Assembly (NCBI RefSeq): GCF_901709675.1
Contig: NC_051095.1
Location: 22,414,456 to 22,478,455, forward strand
Length of the DNA stretch: 64,000 nt
Direction of reading: 5' to 3'
Origin: Syngnathus acus
Lineage: Eukaryota > Chordata > Actinopteri > Syngnathiformes > Syngnathidae
Shown: positions 1 through 59,345 of the stretch, piece after piece
How positions within the stretch are numbered: position 1 is the first letter of the stretch
How the letters are laid out: each line of letters opens with the position of its first letter
Made by a program: the position numbers and the translations under genes
The notes under the pieces: generated by a model
Told to the model about the DNA's origin: nothing
Databases searched by the model: none
Seen by the model: the letters and a program-made list of their open reading frames with translations, nothing else

Positions 1-28
1 AGACGGCTCCGGCTACACAGTCAGATAA

Positions 29-101
29 GTTTCCCTAGGGTAGTGGTTATCACATTCGCCTCACACATGAAAGGTCCCTGGTTCGAAACTGGGTGGAAAC
101 A
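29..101 (+). pseudogene. tRNA-Val(CAC) relic, array copy 1
   Basis: 73 nt with anticodon loop CTCACAC. There is a mismatch at the base of the acceptor stem (GTTTCCC against TGGAAAC), an altered D arm (TAGGGTAG) and a broken anticodon stem pair. B box GGTTCGAAAC is kept. Confidence 0.6.
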
Positions 102-203
102 AGCAGTATGAACTTTTTTGTCAGCCCCTTTGAAAAATTCGACTCCGGCGCCAGTCCGTGATGGGACTTTTTGCAAGACCGCTCCCGCTTCACAGTCAGA
201 AAA

Positions 204-276
204 GTTTCCATTGTGTAGTGGTTATCACCTTCGCCTCATACATGAAAGGTCTCCGGTTCGAAACTGGGTGGAAACA
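204..276 (+). pseudogene. tRNA-Val-derived copy 2 with CAT anticodon
   Basis: The loop reads CTCATAC, so the anticodon would be CAU (Met) on a Val body. The anticodon stem (TTCGC/ATGAA) has a C-A clash. T5 or longer follows. Likely inactive. Confidence 0.6.
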
Positions 277-378
277 AGCAGTATGAAGTTTTTTGTCAGC
301 CCATTTGAAAAATTCGTCGCTGGCGCCAGTCCGTGATGAAACTTTTTGCAAGACGTCTCCCATTAATTAGACAGGCAA

Positions 379-451
379 GTTTCCATAGTGTAGTGGTTAT
401 CACGTTCGCCTCACACGCGAAAGGTCCCCGGTTCGAAACTGGGTGGAAACA
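379..451 (+). tRNA. tRNA-Val(CAC), array copy 3
   Basis: Acceptor GTTTCCA/TGGAAAC, D arm TAGTGTAGTGGTTATCAC, anticodon stem TTCGC/GCGAA with loop CTCACAC, and T arm CCCGG/CTGGG (one G-T) all pair. Only TTT follows (GAGTCGTTTGAC), so the usual terminator is weak. Confidence 0.75.
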
Positions 452-551
452 AGATGTATGAGTCGTTTGACAGCCCTTTGAAAAATTCTTCTCCGGGGCC
501 AGTCCGTGATGCAACTTTTTGGAAGACGGCTCTTGTGGGGCAGCCTGGCAA

Positions 552-624
552 GTTTCCAAAGTGTAGTGGTTATCACGTTCGCCTAACACGCTAAAGGTCC
601 CCGGTTCGAAACCGGGTGGAAACA
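552..624 (+). tRNA. tRNA-Val(AAC), array copy 4
   Basis: Loop CTAACAC gives anticodon AAC. Acceptor and T stems pair fully. The anticodon stem has one C-T mismatch (TTCGC/GCTAA). A T5 run follows (AATCTTTTTGTC). Function uncertain. Confidence 0.6.
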
Positions 625-726
625 GGCCGCATTAATCTTTTTGTCAGGCCCTTTGAAAAATTTCTCTCCGGCGCAAGTCCGTGATGCCACTTTTTGCAAG
701 ACGGCTCCCGTTTAACAGTCAGGCAA

Positions 727-799
727 GTTTCCATAGTGTAGTGATTATCGCGCTCGCCTCACACGCGAAAGGTCTCCAGTTCGAAACCAGATGGAACCT
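727..799 (+). pseudogene. tRNA-Val relic, array copy 5
   Basis: The CAC loop is kept but the T arm is rearranged (CTCCAGTTCGAAACCAGA) and the 3' acceptor strand reads TGGAACC. It shares these changes with copy 11. Confidence 0.65.
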
Positions 800-900
800 T
801 GTCGAACGAGCTCTTTTGTCAGCCCATTTGAAAGTTCGTCTCTGGCGCCAGTCCGTGATGGAACTTTTCGAAAGGCGACTCCAGTGGAATGTTCAGGCAA

Positions 901-973
901 GTTTCCATAGTGTATTGGTTATCACATTGGCCTCACACGCGAGAGGTCCCCGGTTCGAAACCGGGTGGAAACA
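901..973 (+). pseudogene. tRNA-Val(CAC) relic, array copy 6
   Basis: Acceptor and T arms are intact, but the D arm (TAGTGTATTGG) and anticodon stem (TTGGC/GCGAG) carry mismatches. T4 follows. Confidence 0.5.
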
Positions 974-1073
974 AAGTGTATGAACTTTTGACAGCCCATT
1001 TGAAAAATTTGTCTCCGGGGCCAGTCCGTGATGCAACTTTTTGCAAGATGGCTCCTGTACCACCGTCAGGCAA

Positions 1074-1146
1074 GTTTCCATAGTGTAGTGGTTATCCCGT
1101 TCGCCTCACACGCGAAAGGTCCCCGGTTCGAAACCGGGTGGAAACA
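1074..1146 (+). tRNA. tRNA-Val(CAC), array copy 7
   Basis: The best-preserved CAC copy: acceptor, anticodon (TTCGC/GCGAA) and T (CCCGG/CCGGG) stems all pair and the B box is consensus. It has one change in the D-to-anticodon junction (TATCCCG). T4 follows at 1160-1163. Confidence 0.82.
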
Positions 1147-1248
1147 AGCTGTAGGAGTCCTTTTGACAGCCCCTTTGAAAAATTAGTTTCCGGCACCAGT
1201 CCGTGATGGAACTTTTTGCAAGACGGCTCCTGCTTCACAGTCAGAAAA

Positions 1249-1321
1249 GTTTCCATTGTGTAGTGGTTATCACATTCGCCTCATACACGAAAGCTCTCCG
1301 GTTCGAAACTCGGTGGAAACA
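1249..1321 (+). pseudogene. tRNA-Val-derived copy 8 with CAT anticodon
   Basis: Loop CTCATAC as in copy 2, six units away. The T arm (CTCCGGTTCGAAACTCGG) is damaged. The five-base anticodon stem pairs except at one position (TTCGC/ACGAA). Confidence 0.6.
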
Positions 1322-1423
1322 AGCAGTATAAACTATTTTGTCAGCCCATTTGAAAAATTCGTCGCTGGCGCCAGTCCGTGATGAAACGTTTTGCAAGACG
1401 GCTCCCATTGCTTTGTCAGGCAA

Positions 1424-1496
1424 GTTTCCATAGTGTAGTGGTTATCACGTTAGCCTCACACGCGAAAGGTGCCCGGTTCGAAACCGGGTGGAAACA
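1424..1496 (+). tRNA. tRNA-Val(CAC), array copy 9
   Basis: Acceptor and T arms pair. The anticodon stem has one mismatch (TTAGC/GCGAA). Loop CTCACAC. A long T-run follows (GAGTCTTTTTTAC). Confidence 0.6.
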
Positions 1497-1598
1497 AGCT
1501 GTATGAGTCTTTTTTACAGCCCCTTTGAAAGATTCTTCTCCGGGGCCAGTCCGTGATGCAGCTTTTTGGAAGACGGCTCTTGTGGGGCAGCCAGGCAA

Positions 1599-1671
1599 GT
1601 TTCCATAGTGTAGTGGTTATCACGTTCGCCTAACACGCGAAAGGTCTCTGGTTCGAAACCGGGTGGAAACA
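1599..1671 (+). tRNA. tRNA-Val(AAC), array copy 10
   Basis: Loop CTAACAC with a fully paired anticodon stem, a perfect acceptor stem and a T stem with only G-T wobbles (TCTGG/CCGGG). T4 follows. The best AAC candidate. Confidence 0.8.
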
Positions 1672-1773
1672 AACTGTATAAAGCATTTTGTCAGCCCCTT
1701 TGAAAAATTCTTCTCCGGGGCCAGTCCGTGATGCAACTTTTTGCAAGACGGCTCCCATTGATTAGACAGGCAA

Positions 1774-1846
1774 GTTTCCATAGTGTAGTGGTTATCGCGC
1801 TCCCCTCACACACGAAAGGTCTCCAGTTCGAAACCAGATGGAACCT
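1774..1846 (+). pseudogene. tRNA-Val relic, array copy 11
   Basis: Carries the same altered T arm and TGGAACC end as copy 5, plus a broken anticodon stem (TCCCCTCACACACGA). Confidence 0.65.
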
Positions 1847-1947
1847 TGTCATACGAGCTCTTTTGTCAGCCCATTTGAAAGTTCGTCTCTGGCGCCAGTC
1901 CGTGATGCAACTTTTTGCAAGATGGCTCCCGTACCACTGTCAGCCAA

Positions 1948-2009
1948 GTTTCCATAGTGTAGTGGTTATCACGTTCGCCTCACACGCGACAGGTCACTGG
2001 GTGGAAACA
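1948..2009 (+). pseudogene. Truncated tRNA-Val(CAC), array copy 12
   Basis: The 5' half is intact, but about 11 nt of the T arm are deleted (ACAGGTCACTGGGTGG), removing the B box. Cannot fold as a normal tRNA. Confidence 0.7.
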
Positions 2010-2107
2010 AACTGTATGAATCTTTTTGTCAGCCCATTTGAAAAATTCGTCTCCGGGGCCAGTCCGTCATGCATCTTTTTGCAAACTCACATACAATAGT
2101 AAGGCAA

Positions 2108-2180
2108 GATTCCATGGTGTAGTGGTTATCATGTTCGCCTCCCACGGAAAAGGTCCCCGGTTCGAAACCGGGTGGAAACA
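2108..2180 (+). pseudogene. tRNA-Val-derived copy 13, anticodon loop CTCCCAC
   Basis: Starts GATTCCA in place of GTTTCCA, and the loop would read CCC. The anticodon stem fails (TTCGC/GGAAA). T arm perfect. The last unit before the LINE insertion. Confidence 0.6.
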
Positions 2181-2261
2181 AGTCGTATTAATCTTTTTGT
2201 CAGCCCCTTTGAAAAATTCGTTTCCGAGGCCAGTCCATGATGCGACTTTTTGCAAATCGGC

Positions 2262-2379
2262 TTTTTAGGAGGCCGCTTGCCGCTATCAACACCCGTAAGG
2301 CGGCGGGCCCTGACAACATCCCAGGTCGAGCGCTGAAGGACTGCGCTGGGGAGCTGATGGGTGTCTTCACGGACATCTT
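2262..2379 (+). mobile_element. LINE fragment 1 (5'-truncated, reverse-transcriptase start)
   Basis: The frame [20 protein letters not shown], then [16 protein letters not shown], is the N-terminal reverse-transcriptase region of a common teleost L2/Rex-like LINE. The left edge lies in the tRNA-array spacer and is approximate. The frame is cut by a solo LTR and continues at 4125. Confidence 0.85.
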
Positions 2380-4124
2380 TGTCAGGTCTAAGTGCCATCA
2401 GACATTAAACCACACGCTGGAAGGAAGAGGAGAAGACAACCAGAACAGGTTTCCTCGCGAGGAGAACGATAGAGAAAGGAACCTCAGTTACAATCTCCAT
2501 CAATTCTGAGTCCTTACTCCACGTGCCCCTCTTTTTAATGTTTTGGTTGCCCTGGTTACAGAGGCGTTGCTACACTCAAGGGAGGGGAGATTGTGGCTGT
2601 AGCAACGCTGATTAGCTCAGGAATGTAGTGTGGTTTGAATTAGCACTTCATTGTCGGCCCATGACCCCGCAGAGTTTGTCCTCTTTCCTCAAACAGCTGT
2701 CTTCCCCCATGGTTGGCTGACTCGTCCTCGACTCTGATCAGATAACTTGAATCACGTTGATTGCCGCTTTCCTGTGGAACAATGCAACTAAACCTTTGCT
2801 AACTTTATCTACTTGGTAAATTAACACACAATAATAATAATTACCGTGTTTTTCCATGCAAAATGCGCCCCCGTGCATAATACGCACCCTAAAAATGGCA
2901 TGTCGATGCTGGAAAAAAGCATGTACCCATGCATAATACGCACCCAAATTTCTACTCTTACTTAAGTCCGTAAACGTAAAATTATTTCAGAAAAAAGATC
3001 ATCTTCGGGAACAACCGGATGTTATTCTGCCGGTCAGTATCACTGCGCATGCGCTAGCAAACTCGATAGCGAAGAAATGTTTCGGATTTGTGTAGGGTAC
3101 ATTGTGACAGCAAACGAGCAGGTGATCGAGCAAGCGTCTGATACGAGAGCATTGTGTTCGTATGGAGCGTGTTTGAAGTGAACAGCAGAGAAGAAAGGAA
3201 CAAGGCAAAGTGTTGTGAAATAAAATATTACCTGTAATACGCATTTTGTTATTTGCTGATTGAAACTGCTAATTAAACTGTGAATTGAAACTAATAGGTA
3301 GAGAACTGAACTCTCGCTCTTTATATAGCTGACGTGTCTTGCGCATCCGATCTGCGCATACTGTCATGGCGGCCTCGGTATGATATCCGGTCTGCGATGG
3401 AGATTAAAAAACAAACAATATTTGACAATAACACACCAGCAAGGATTGCACCATCGCATCAAACAATGTGTCGTCAATTATGAATTTTACTGACTAAGTG
3501 TGTTGGGCAGGAGGGCTGAATGCGATGCGCGATTGACAACAAACACGCAGAAAGGTGTGATTTCAAGTTTTATTTCGAGGGAGATTTTCTTCAAAAATTG
3601 TTGTACCATGCATAATGCGCACCCCAGATTTTAGGACAATAAATTAGTTAAATTTTGTGCATTATACATGGAAAAACATGGTAACTTGTCCTAAACACTT
3701 CAACACACATTAAGTAAATGTGAGGTAACTGGTATGCAGTTCCTTAAACAAACATTGAGTAAATATGGGATAACTTGTATGCAACTACTTCAAACTGTAT
3801 ATAACACAACAAAGAAAAACTTTTCTGATCAACAACAATCTATGAACCAAACCTACAGTTAACTAAAAGGAATGAAGTTCTTTGAACCAAACAAAGAACA
3901 TTTCGCCTATGCAAATAAGCTCCGCTCATTGTTAGTGAAGGCCTCTTACCATAACAAAAACACACAGACAACATAAGGACAGGAAGGACACATATTGCTG
4001 ACAGGGATGAAAAGACATCCCTGTCACTAAAGAGGAAGAACCTAGTTCAAAGGAAAGTCATAAACTCGTAAAGATGAGGCCTCCAGGTCTGGCAGGCCAA
4101 GACTTCACTTGAATGATTCCAACA
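2380..4124. mobile_element. Solo LTR inserted in the LINE
   Basis: The block starts TGTCAGG and ends CCAACA, and is flanked by the 5-bp direct repeat ATCTT (2375-2379 and 4125-4129). Removing it joins VFTDIF to FNISLQQ in the LINE frame. TG...CA ends plus a 5-bp TSD fit a solo LTR of about 905 bp once the inner transposon (2844-3681) is subtracted. The family is not recognised. A perfect 11-bp hairpin lies at 3999-4026. Confidence 0.65.
2844..3681. mobile_element. TA-flanked DNA transposon (838 bp), non-autonomous
   Basis: Ends CCGTGTTTTTCCATG and CATGGAAAAACATGG are inverted repeats flanked by TA on both sides, as in Tc1/mariner/pogo elements. Subterminal ATGCGCAC/ATACGCAC motifs repeat. 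It shares its interior with the element at 19688-20600 in opposite orientation. No transposase frame is visible. Confidence 0.8.
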
Positions 4125-4513
4125 ATCTTTAACATTTCCCTGCAGCAGGCCATCGTCCCATCATGTTTCAAGGCTGCCACCATCGTACCTGTGCCGAAGA
4201 AACCTGCTCCGTCCTGCTTCAATGACTACCGCCCCGTGGCACTGACGCCCATCATCATGGAGTGCTTTGAGCGGCTTGTCATGGAGCACATCAGATCCAT
4301 TCTCCCCCCCACCATAGACCCCTTCCAGTTTGCGTACCGAGCCAAACGGTCCTCTGAGGATGCCATCTGCTCTGCCCTCCACTCAGCCCTCACCCACCTG
4401 GAGAGAAGGGACTCGTATGTGAGATTGCTGTTTGTGGACTTCAGTTCTGCATTCAACACCATTGTACCACAGCGACTCATTTGCAAACTCGACAAGCTGG
4501 GCCTCAGTACCTA
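4125..4513 (+). mobile_element. LINE fragment 2 (reverse transcriptase)
   Basis: The frame continues [19 protein letters not shown], then [35 protein letters not shown] and [12 protein letters not shown], which carries the first catalytic Asp region of reverse transcriptase. It stops at LDKLGLSTY, where the MITE entered. Confidence 0.9.
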
Positions 4514-4813
4514 CACTACCGTTCAAAGGTTTGGGGTCACAAAATTGTTTGGGTGACCCCAAACTTTTGAACGGTAGTGTAAATATTATTATAATAAAAT
4601 ATTATGAATTAAATATTATAAATTATATTTTATATTTGTATAAGATTATATATAATCTATGAATATAAGTATACATATATATTATAAGATTTTTTACACA
4701 GAAGATTATATATATAATCTATAAATAATTATCTAAATAAATATATACACTACCGTTCAAAAGTCTGGGGTCACCCAAACAATTTTGTGACCCCAAACCT
4801 TTGAACGGTAGTG
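4514..4813. mobile_element. 300-bp MITE with hairpin terminal repeats
   Basis: TA duplications at 4512-4513 and 4814-4815 flank 66-bp terminal inverted repeats (4514-4579 and 4748-4813) that differ at one base. Each repeat is itself a palindrome (CACTACCGTTCAAAGGTTTG against its complement around a short loop). The 168-bp core is almost pure A/T. TA target and ends match Tc1/mariner-type fish MITEs. Confidence 0.85.
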
Positions 4814-5990
4814 TACCTCTGCAACTGGCTACTGGACTTCCTCTGTCAGAGGCCTCAGGTGGTACGTGTTGGCGACAAAATCTCCGTCAGCATCACGCTG
4901 AGCACGGGGGCCCCCCAAGGCTGCGTGCTCAGTCCGCTGCTCTTCACCCTGCTGACGCATGACTGCACTGCAACTTACAGTAGCAACCGCGTGCTGAAAT
5001 ATGCCGACGACACGACTCTGGTAGGTCTCATCACCGGGGGCTCCGAGACTCAATACAGGTCGGAGGTCGACCTTCTGGCCACGTGGTGCAGGGACAACAA
5101 CCTCCTGCTGAACGTCAACAAGACCAAGGAGATTGTTGTTGACTTCGGGAAGGGTCACACCCAACTTCTGCCACTGACCATCGACGGTGCTGTGGTGGAG
5201 AGGGTGAGCAGCACCAGATTCCTGGGGGTGCACATCAGTGAGGACCTCTCCTGGTCCACCAACACCGCATCACTGGCAAAGAAAGCTCAGCGCTGCCTGT
5301 ACTTCCTGCGGAAACCCAGGCGAGCAAGTGCTCCTCCGGCCGTCATGACTACATTCTACCGTGGCACCATTGAGAGCGTCCTCTCCAGTTGTATCGCTGT
5401 TTGGGGTGGTAGCTGCACTGAATACAACATGAACGCCCTGCAGCGCATAGTGAACACGGCTGGTAAGATTATTGGTGCTTCACTCCCCTCCCTGAAGGAC
5501 ATTTACACCTCCCATCTCACCCGCAAGGCGACCACGATTGTGAGTGATGTGAGTCACCCCGCTCACTCTTTGTTTGATCTCCTGCCCTCTGGGAAGAGGT
5601 ACAGGAGCCTGCGGTCCCGCACCACCAGACTCACCAACAGCTTCATACTCCAGGCTGTTAGGATCCTGAACTCTCTCCCCCCTTCTACGTAGCGTCCTGT
5701 ACTTTTGCTCTATATTCTCTGCTGTCTGCTGTATGCACACTTGCTCCATTTTTGCTCCTCTTATTTATTATGTTTTGTTTTTTTTAATATTTATTATTTA
5801 TTCATCACTCTTATTTATTCATTGTTTGTGCCTTCTTGTTTTTACTTTTTGTGTTGTTGTATGTATATTGTGTACTATGTCTTGTCACCGTGGGATAGTG
5901 GGAACGGAATTTTGATCTCTTTGTCTGTCTTGACATGTGAAGAAATTGACAATAAACCGTTGACTTTTTTTGACTTTGACTTTTTCCAAG
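4814..5990 (+). mobile_element. LINE fragment 3 (catalytic RT and 3' end)
   Basis: Continues [38 protein letters not shown] and [11 protein letters not shown], the YADD active site. Further on come [15 protein letters not shown] and [17 protein letters not shown], with a stop at 5690-5692. The 3' UTR includes CACCGTGGGATAGTGGGAAC and a TTGACTTTGACTTT tail joining the tRNA spacer. Apart from the two insertions the frame is open. Confidence 0.92.
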
Positions 5991-6016
5991 ACAGCTCCCG
6001 TAGCTGAGTCAGACGA

Positions 6017-6089
6017 GTTTCCATAGTGTAGTGGTCATCGTGTTTGCCTCACACGTGAAAGGTCCCCGGTTCGAAACCGGGTGGAAACT
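6017..6089 (+). tRNA. tRNA-Val(CAC), array copy 14
   Basis: Acceptor GTTTCCA/TGGAAAC and T arm CCCGG/CCGGG are perfect. The anticodon stem TTTGC/GTGAA pairs with wobbles and the loop is CTCACAC. The base after the acceptor is T rather than A. T5 follows. Confidence 0.6.
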
Positions 6090-6191
6090 AACTGTATGAA
6101 TCTTTTTGTCAGCCCATTTGAAAAATTCGTCCGCGGGGCCAGTCCATCAGGCAACTTTTTGCAAGACTGCTCTCATGGGGTAGTCAGATCA

Positions 6192-6264
6192 GTTTCCATA
6201 GTGTAGTGGTTATCACATTCGCCTAACATGCGAAAGGTCCCCGATTCAAAAGCGGGTGGAAACA
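6192..6264 (+). pseudogene. tRNA-Val(AAC) relic, array copy 15
   Basis: Loop CTAACAT with an intact anticodon stem, but the T arm is damaged (CCCGATTCAAAAGCGGG), which spoils the B box. Confidence 0.6.
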
Positions 6265-6668
6265 TGCGGTATGAACGTTTTTGTCAAGGGATCTCGTGAC
6301 GTAACATGCAGGGACAATTCTTGATCCCTTTGTAGCCAACAGGCCGCTAGGGTGCACTTTGTCCATATGTAATTAACATTAACGACGGGCTTACTCTGGA
6401 GTCGAGATGTAGCGTTGGGTTACAAGTTTTATTTTGTAGCAAATTTGTGCAAAGTGCCTTCAAGATTGATTGAAGATTGGGGTGGAAAGAATCGCTATAC
6501 ATTTGATGTATTAAAAAGAATTTGTAACAAAAATGGTGTAACCAAAATGTGTTTCATTTCATCAATACCGTTGGCCTCACATGGAGTGAATAATATGTCT
6601 TTAAAAAAAGCAGGTGGTGTGGTATTAAATTAGCAGTTTGAGATTTCTCTGAAATGTAAAGTGCGATA

Positions 6669-6717
6669 TAACTACTACTAACTACTACTACTACTACTAC
6701 TACTACGACTACTACTA
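6669..6717 (+). repeat. (CTA)n microsatellite
   Basis: About 16 imperfect CTA repeats. Confidence 0.9.
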
Positions 6718-7014
6718 GAAAACAGGGACAAATGTTTGCAATCCAACAGAGTTATACACATTTAATTTCCAACTACACATTTAGTTACCTATAATATTGC
6801 AATTTAATTAAAGCCACAGTGGCAATATCTTGCTGATCAATTGTCCTTTCATGCTTCTGGTTATCAAATTCAAGCGCATGTGAAAATGCTATATAAATAA
6901 AGATCATGTTGGCATATCTGTTAAAAACAAACATCTTAATCAGTGGTTCTTAACCTACCACTACGCGGCCGGTTCTAGTGACAAGTCACAAAAGACCCTC
7001 GTCGTTATACGTGT

Positions 7015-7086
7015 TCCTTGTTAGTATAGTGGACATTATCTCCGCCTGTCACGCAGAAGACCGGGGTTCGATTCCCCGACGGGGTG
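7015..7086 (+). pseudogene. tRNA-Asp(GTC)-like copy, probably decayed
   Basis: 72 nt matching the tRNA-Asp layout: TAGTATAGTGG D arm, loop CTGTCAC (anticodon GTC) and T arm CCGGGGTTCGATTCCCCG. The acceptor end pair is T-T, the anticodon stem has one C-A mismatch and the D loop differs. No T4 follows within about 15 nt. Possibly a retrocopy. Confidence 0.65.
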
Positions 7087-7580
7087 TTAATTTGTTTATG
7101 TGAACTAGCGTTGGGTATGCTGTCTACCAAAGTGTGTTAACCTGTGTTTGCAGCAGAGTTATTACACAACTGCAGTGGTTTTTGTGTGACAGTTTGTGTT
7201 AACTGCAGGCAGTGGAATTCCACTCCATTAACTAAATTAATTATTTAATTAGTTTGCTCATTTGTTACTCCATATTCGCAACAGAAATGGTGCCTCATCG
7301 GAATTGAAGTGAACTATGATGTTGGTGGATTTGGAGTTTGGAGAGCACACTGCACAGAGCTGGTTGAGACTTCACTTCACAAATATATCTGCAACCAACA
7401 CAAGTGTATGGGCTTTTCATAAAAAAATCGGAATAACTATGTTTACAGCTCCTCTCTATTCTAGCTCTTTAAAACGACGGCTTGGGTGACCTTGCCAGGA
7501 GTGCGAGACTCCGGCCGACATAGTCTAGGGTCATGGAGACGCGCAAAGTGCTTCACCACGATAAGGTGGTGTTCCCGTCG

Positions 7581-7645
7581 AGACATGCACGCACGCACGC
7601 ACGCACGCACACATACGCGGACACGCACACACACACATACACACC
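7581..7645 (+). repeat. Compound GCAC/CA microsatellite
   Basis: GCAC repeats pass into CACA repeats. Confidence 0.9.
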
Positions 7646-9232
7646 AGATAAAAGTATTCTGTGGGGCATCCGCTGAAATATTGTGAGAGCAAGAAAAAGC
7701 AAGCTGTTAGCATCAGTTGAATAATATGGTCCAGTACCATCAGCTATGATTACTTAGAAATGAAACTTGCTTGCTTTAGCGCTGAAATTAGCAACAACAA
7801 CAAAAGGAGGGGAGGGGGAGCATGAATATTTACTGTGTACTGCAAAAACAACAACAACAACAAAAAACTGATGAAAGTGAACCAGACATCGTTGGGTTGA
7901 AATAAACAATCATGTTTTATTCATAAGTTCCCAGAAGAGTCTCGATTTGCTGAGCGTACGTGTTATCCTTTGATAATACTGATTTGGTACAATTTGACAT
8001 CCATCACGAGTCTCTTCACAGTGTGGAGGATCCATTACTGCTACTGATGTTGGGATCTAGGTTGGACATCCGTCTGCTTCCAAAAACAGAGGAAGAAATA
8101 AAGAAAAACAACCTAACATCAAAACCGCAGAGCGATGCTGTAGATATGCAATATTAGAGTGCCACAAAACTCTAGAGTAGTAATACCAGCCAAAGATTTT
8201 GCACATTACAAGCCACTTCTTCTTAGAAATATAAAACTCGATATTCTGAACAATAGTCTACTGTGCTGCATAAAGGTAGATCTATACACTGTACATCGAA
8301 ATATATCTTGAAAAATCATTTTCACAGTTTTAAAGACTTTTATTTAGAGTATAAACCATTTTTAAACACTTTATTACATAAATTATTTTTTTAAGAGAGT
8401 GACTATTATTTGCCCTGGTAGCAATCTAAAATAATACAAAAAAACAAAATGAACATTTATTACATAAATTACAAAAGAAAACAAACTTATACATTAAAGA
8501 TCATTTTGAGTTAAACTGACCGACTCATTCATGATTGTCATATAGTACTAAGAATAAATAAATAAAAAATGGGTAAATGAAAAATAAATACCAATTTAGC
8601 ATGTTTCCTGGACTCTGTGAGCGGTGGGTTTTGTACAGAAGTGCCTTGGTGAACGTCTCACAATCCTACTGCGACTGAAGCGCACAAAACTACAGCATCT
8701 ACGTCATCAACACGCAACATCCTGAAGTTTAGTGTAATTGGACATGTATGTATGTAGTAACATGTTTCTTCTCGCAGTTTAAAATAAACAATGCCGTGTA
8801 GTGCCACTGCCCACAAATATAGCCATCTTTTTTCATTTTGTTTTTTATGGTGTACTTTCTGGTCCTTTTGTAGCAGTTCATGGAGGCCTTGGGCTTGTGT
8901 GTTGCTAGCTTGGATGGGCGCCGCATCAGCAGCACATGACTGCTCAGTTAGTGATGGACAATGGGAGGCCTGAGACAAAGTGACGACTCAAAGTGCCGGA
9001 CAAACTCTTAAACATTGCCTCGTCTGTCTCTGGTGTCCTCCTGTGAGTGTTGTTGTCATGGCAACACAATGGAGCACTCCACAATCTTTTGTCCTTTTCC
9101 TTTCAGCGTCCTTATAGAGACAGAGGATCCAGCGGCGCTCCACTGAACGGGCGCTCCCAGCGTGACCCAAAAAATATGGGTGAAAATATCAATCATCTTT
9201 TTTAAAAAGGGGAAATTTCCTATTTATTCTGT

Positions 9233-9238
9233 AGTGCC
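9233..9238 (-). terminator. tenm3: Candidate poly(A) signal of tenm3
   Basis: TTTATT on the plus strand reads AATAAA on the coding strand, about 226 bases after the stop codon. Other TTTATT copies further down (8339-8460) could be used as well. Not proven without transcript ends. Confidence 0.35.
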
Positions 9239-9463
9239 TTCTCACTTATTCCGATTTTTTCTTCAAAGAAATGTTACTTTAGATTTCTTTTGCCTGTGGC
9301 AGTAAAATGAATATGAATGTTTTGTCACTCTTGTCAAAAGTCCCTGCAGCGTTCCATGAGTAACCCCGTTTGTTGATGAAATCTCCAGAGAAAAAGGGTT
9401 AAGGAGGCTGGGGAGAGGACAAAAAAGGGCTGAGGAGGAGTGGGACGGATGTATAGTGGGCTG

Positions 9464-59345
<49,882 letters not shown>

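Larger units (their letters stand above)
1..2256 (+). repeat. Tandem tRNA-Val array, about 175-bp units, left block
   Basis: Thirteen units start at 29, 204, 379, 552, 727, 901, 1074, 1249, 1424, 1599, 1774, 1948 and 2108, a spacing of 173-175 bp except for the last. Each unit is a 73-nt tRNA-Val body, a T-run about 15 nt later and a spacer with TTTGAAAAATTCGTC, CCAGTCCGTGATG and CTTTTTGCAAGACGGCTCC. Matching variants recur six units apart (2 and 8, 3 and 9, 4 and 10, 5 and 11), giving a higher-order repeat of about 1047 bp. The array reaches the window edge and may continue upstream. Confidence 0.92.
5991..6290 (+). repeat. tRNA-Val array, right block
   Basis: Array spacer (AAGACAGCTCCCGTAGC) resumes at the LINE 3' end, and two further tRNA-Val units follow before the homology ends near 6290 (GTATGAACGTTTTTGTCA). 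Confidence 0.85.
6291..9463. other. Intergenic region and tenm3 3' UTR
   Basis: Besides the items listed separately ((CTA)n, tRNA-Asp-like copy, CA repeats at about 7583-7645), I see only AT-rich unique sequence. The part just below 9464 is the tenm3 3' UTR. No further coding region is supported. Confidence 0.5.

Noticed and set aside
1-2256. CRISPR-like regular repeats
   Set aside because: The 175-bp units hold tRNA-Val bodies, and the genome is animal; spacers are homologous, not unique.
296-2398. Numerous 60-120-codon frames in the array
   Set aside because: All are translations of tRNA units and spacers repeated in tandem; conservation follows the tRNA, not codons.
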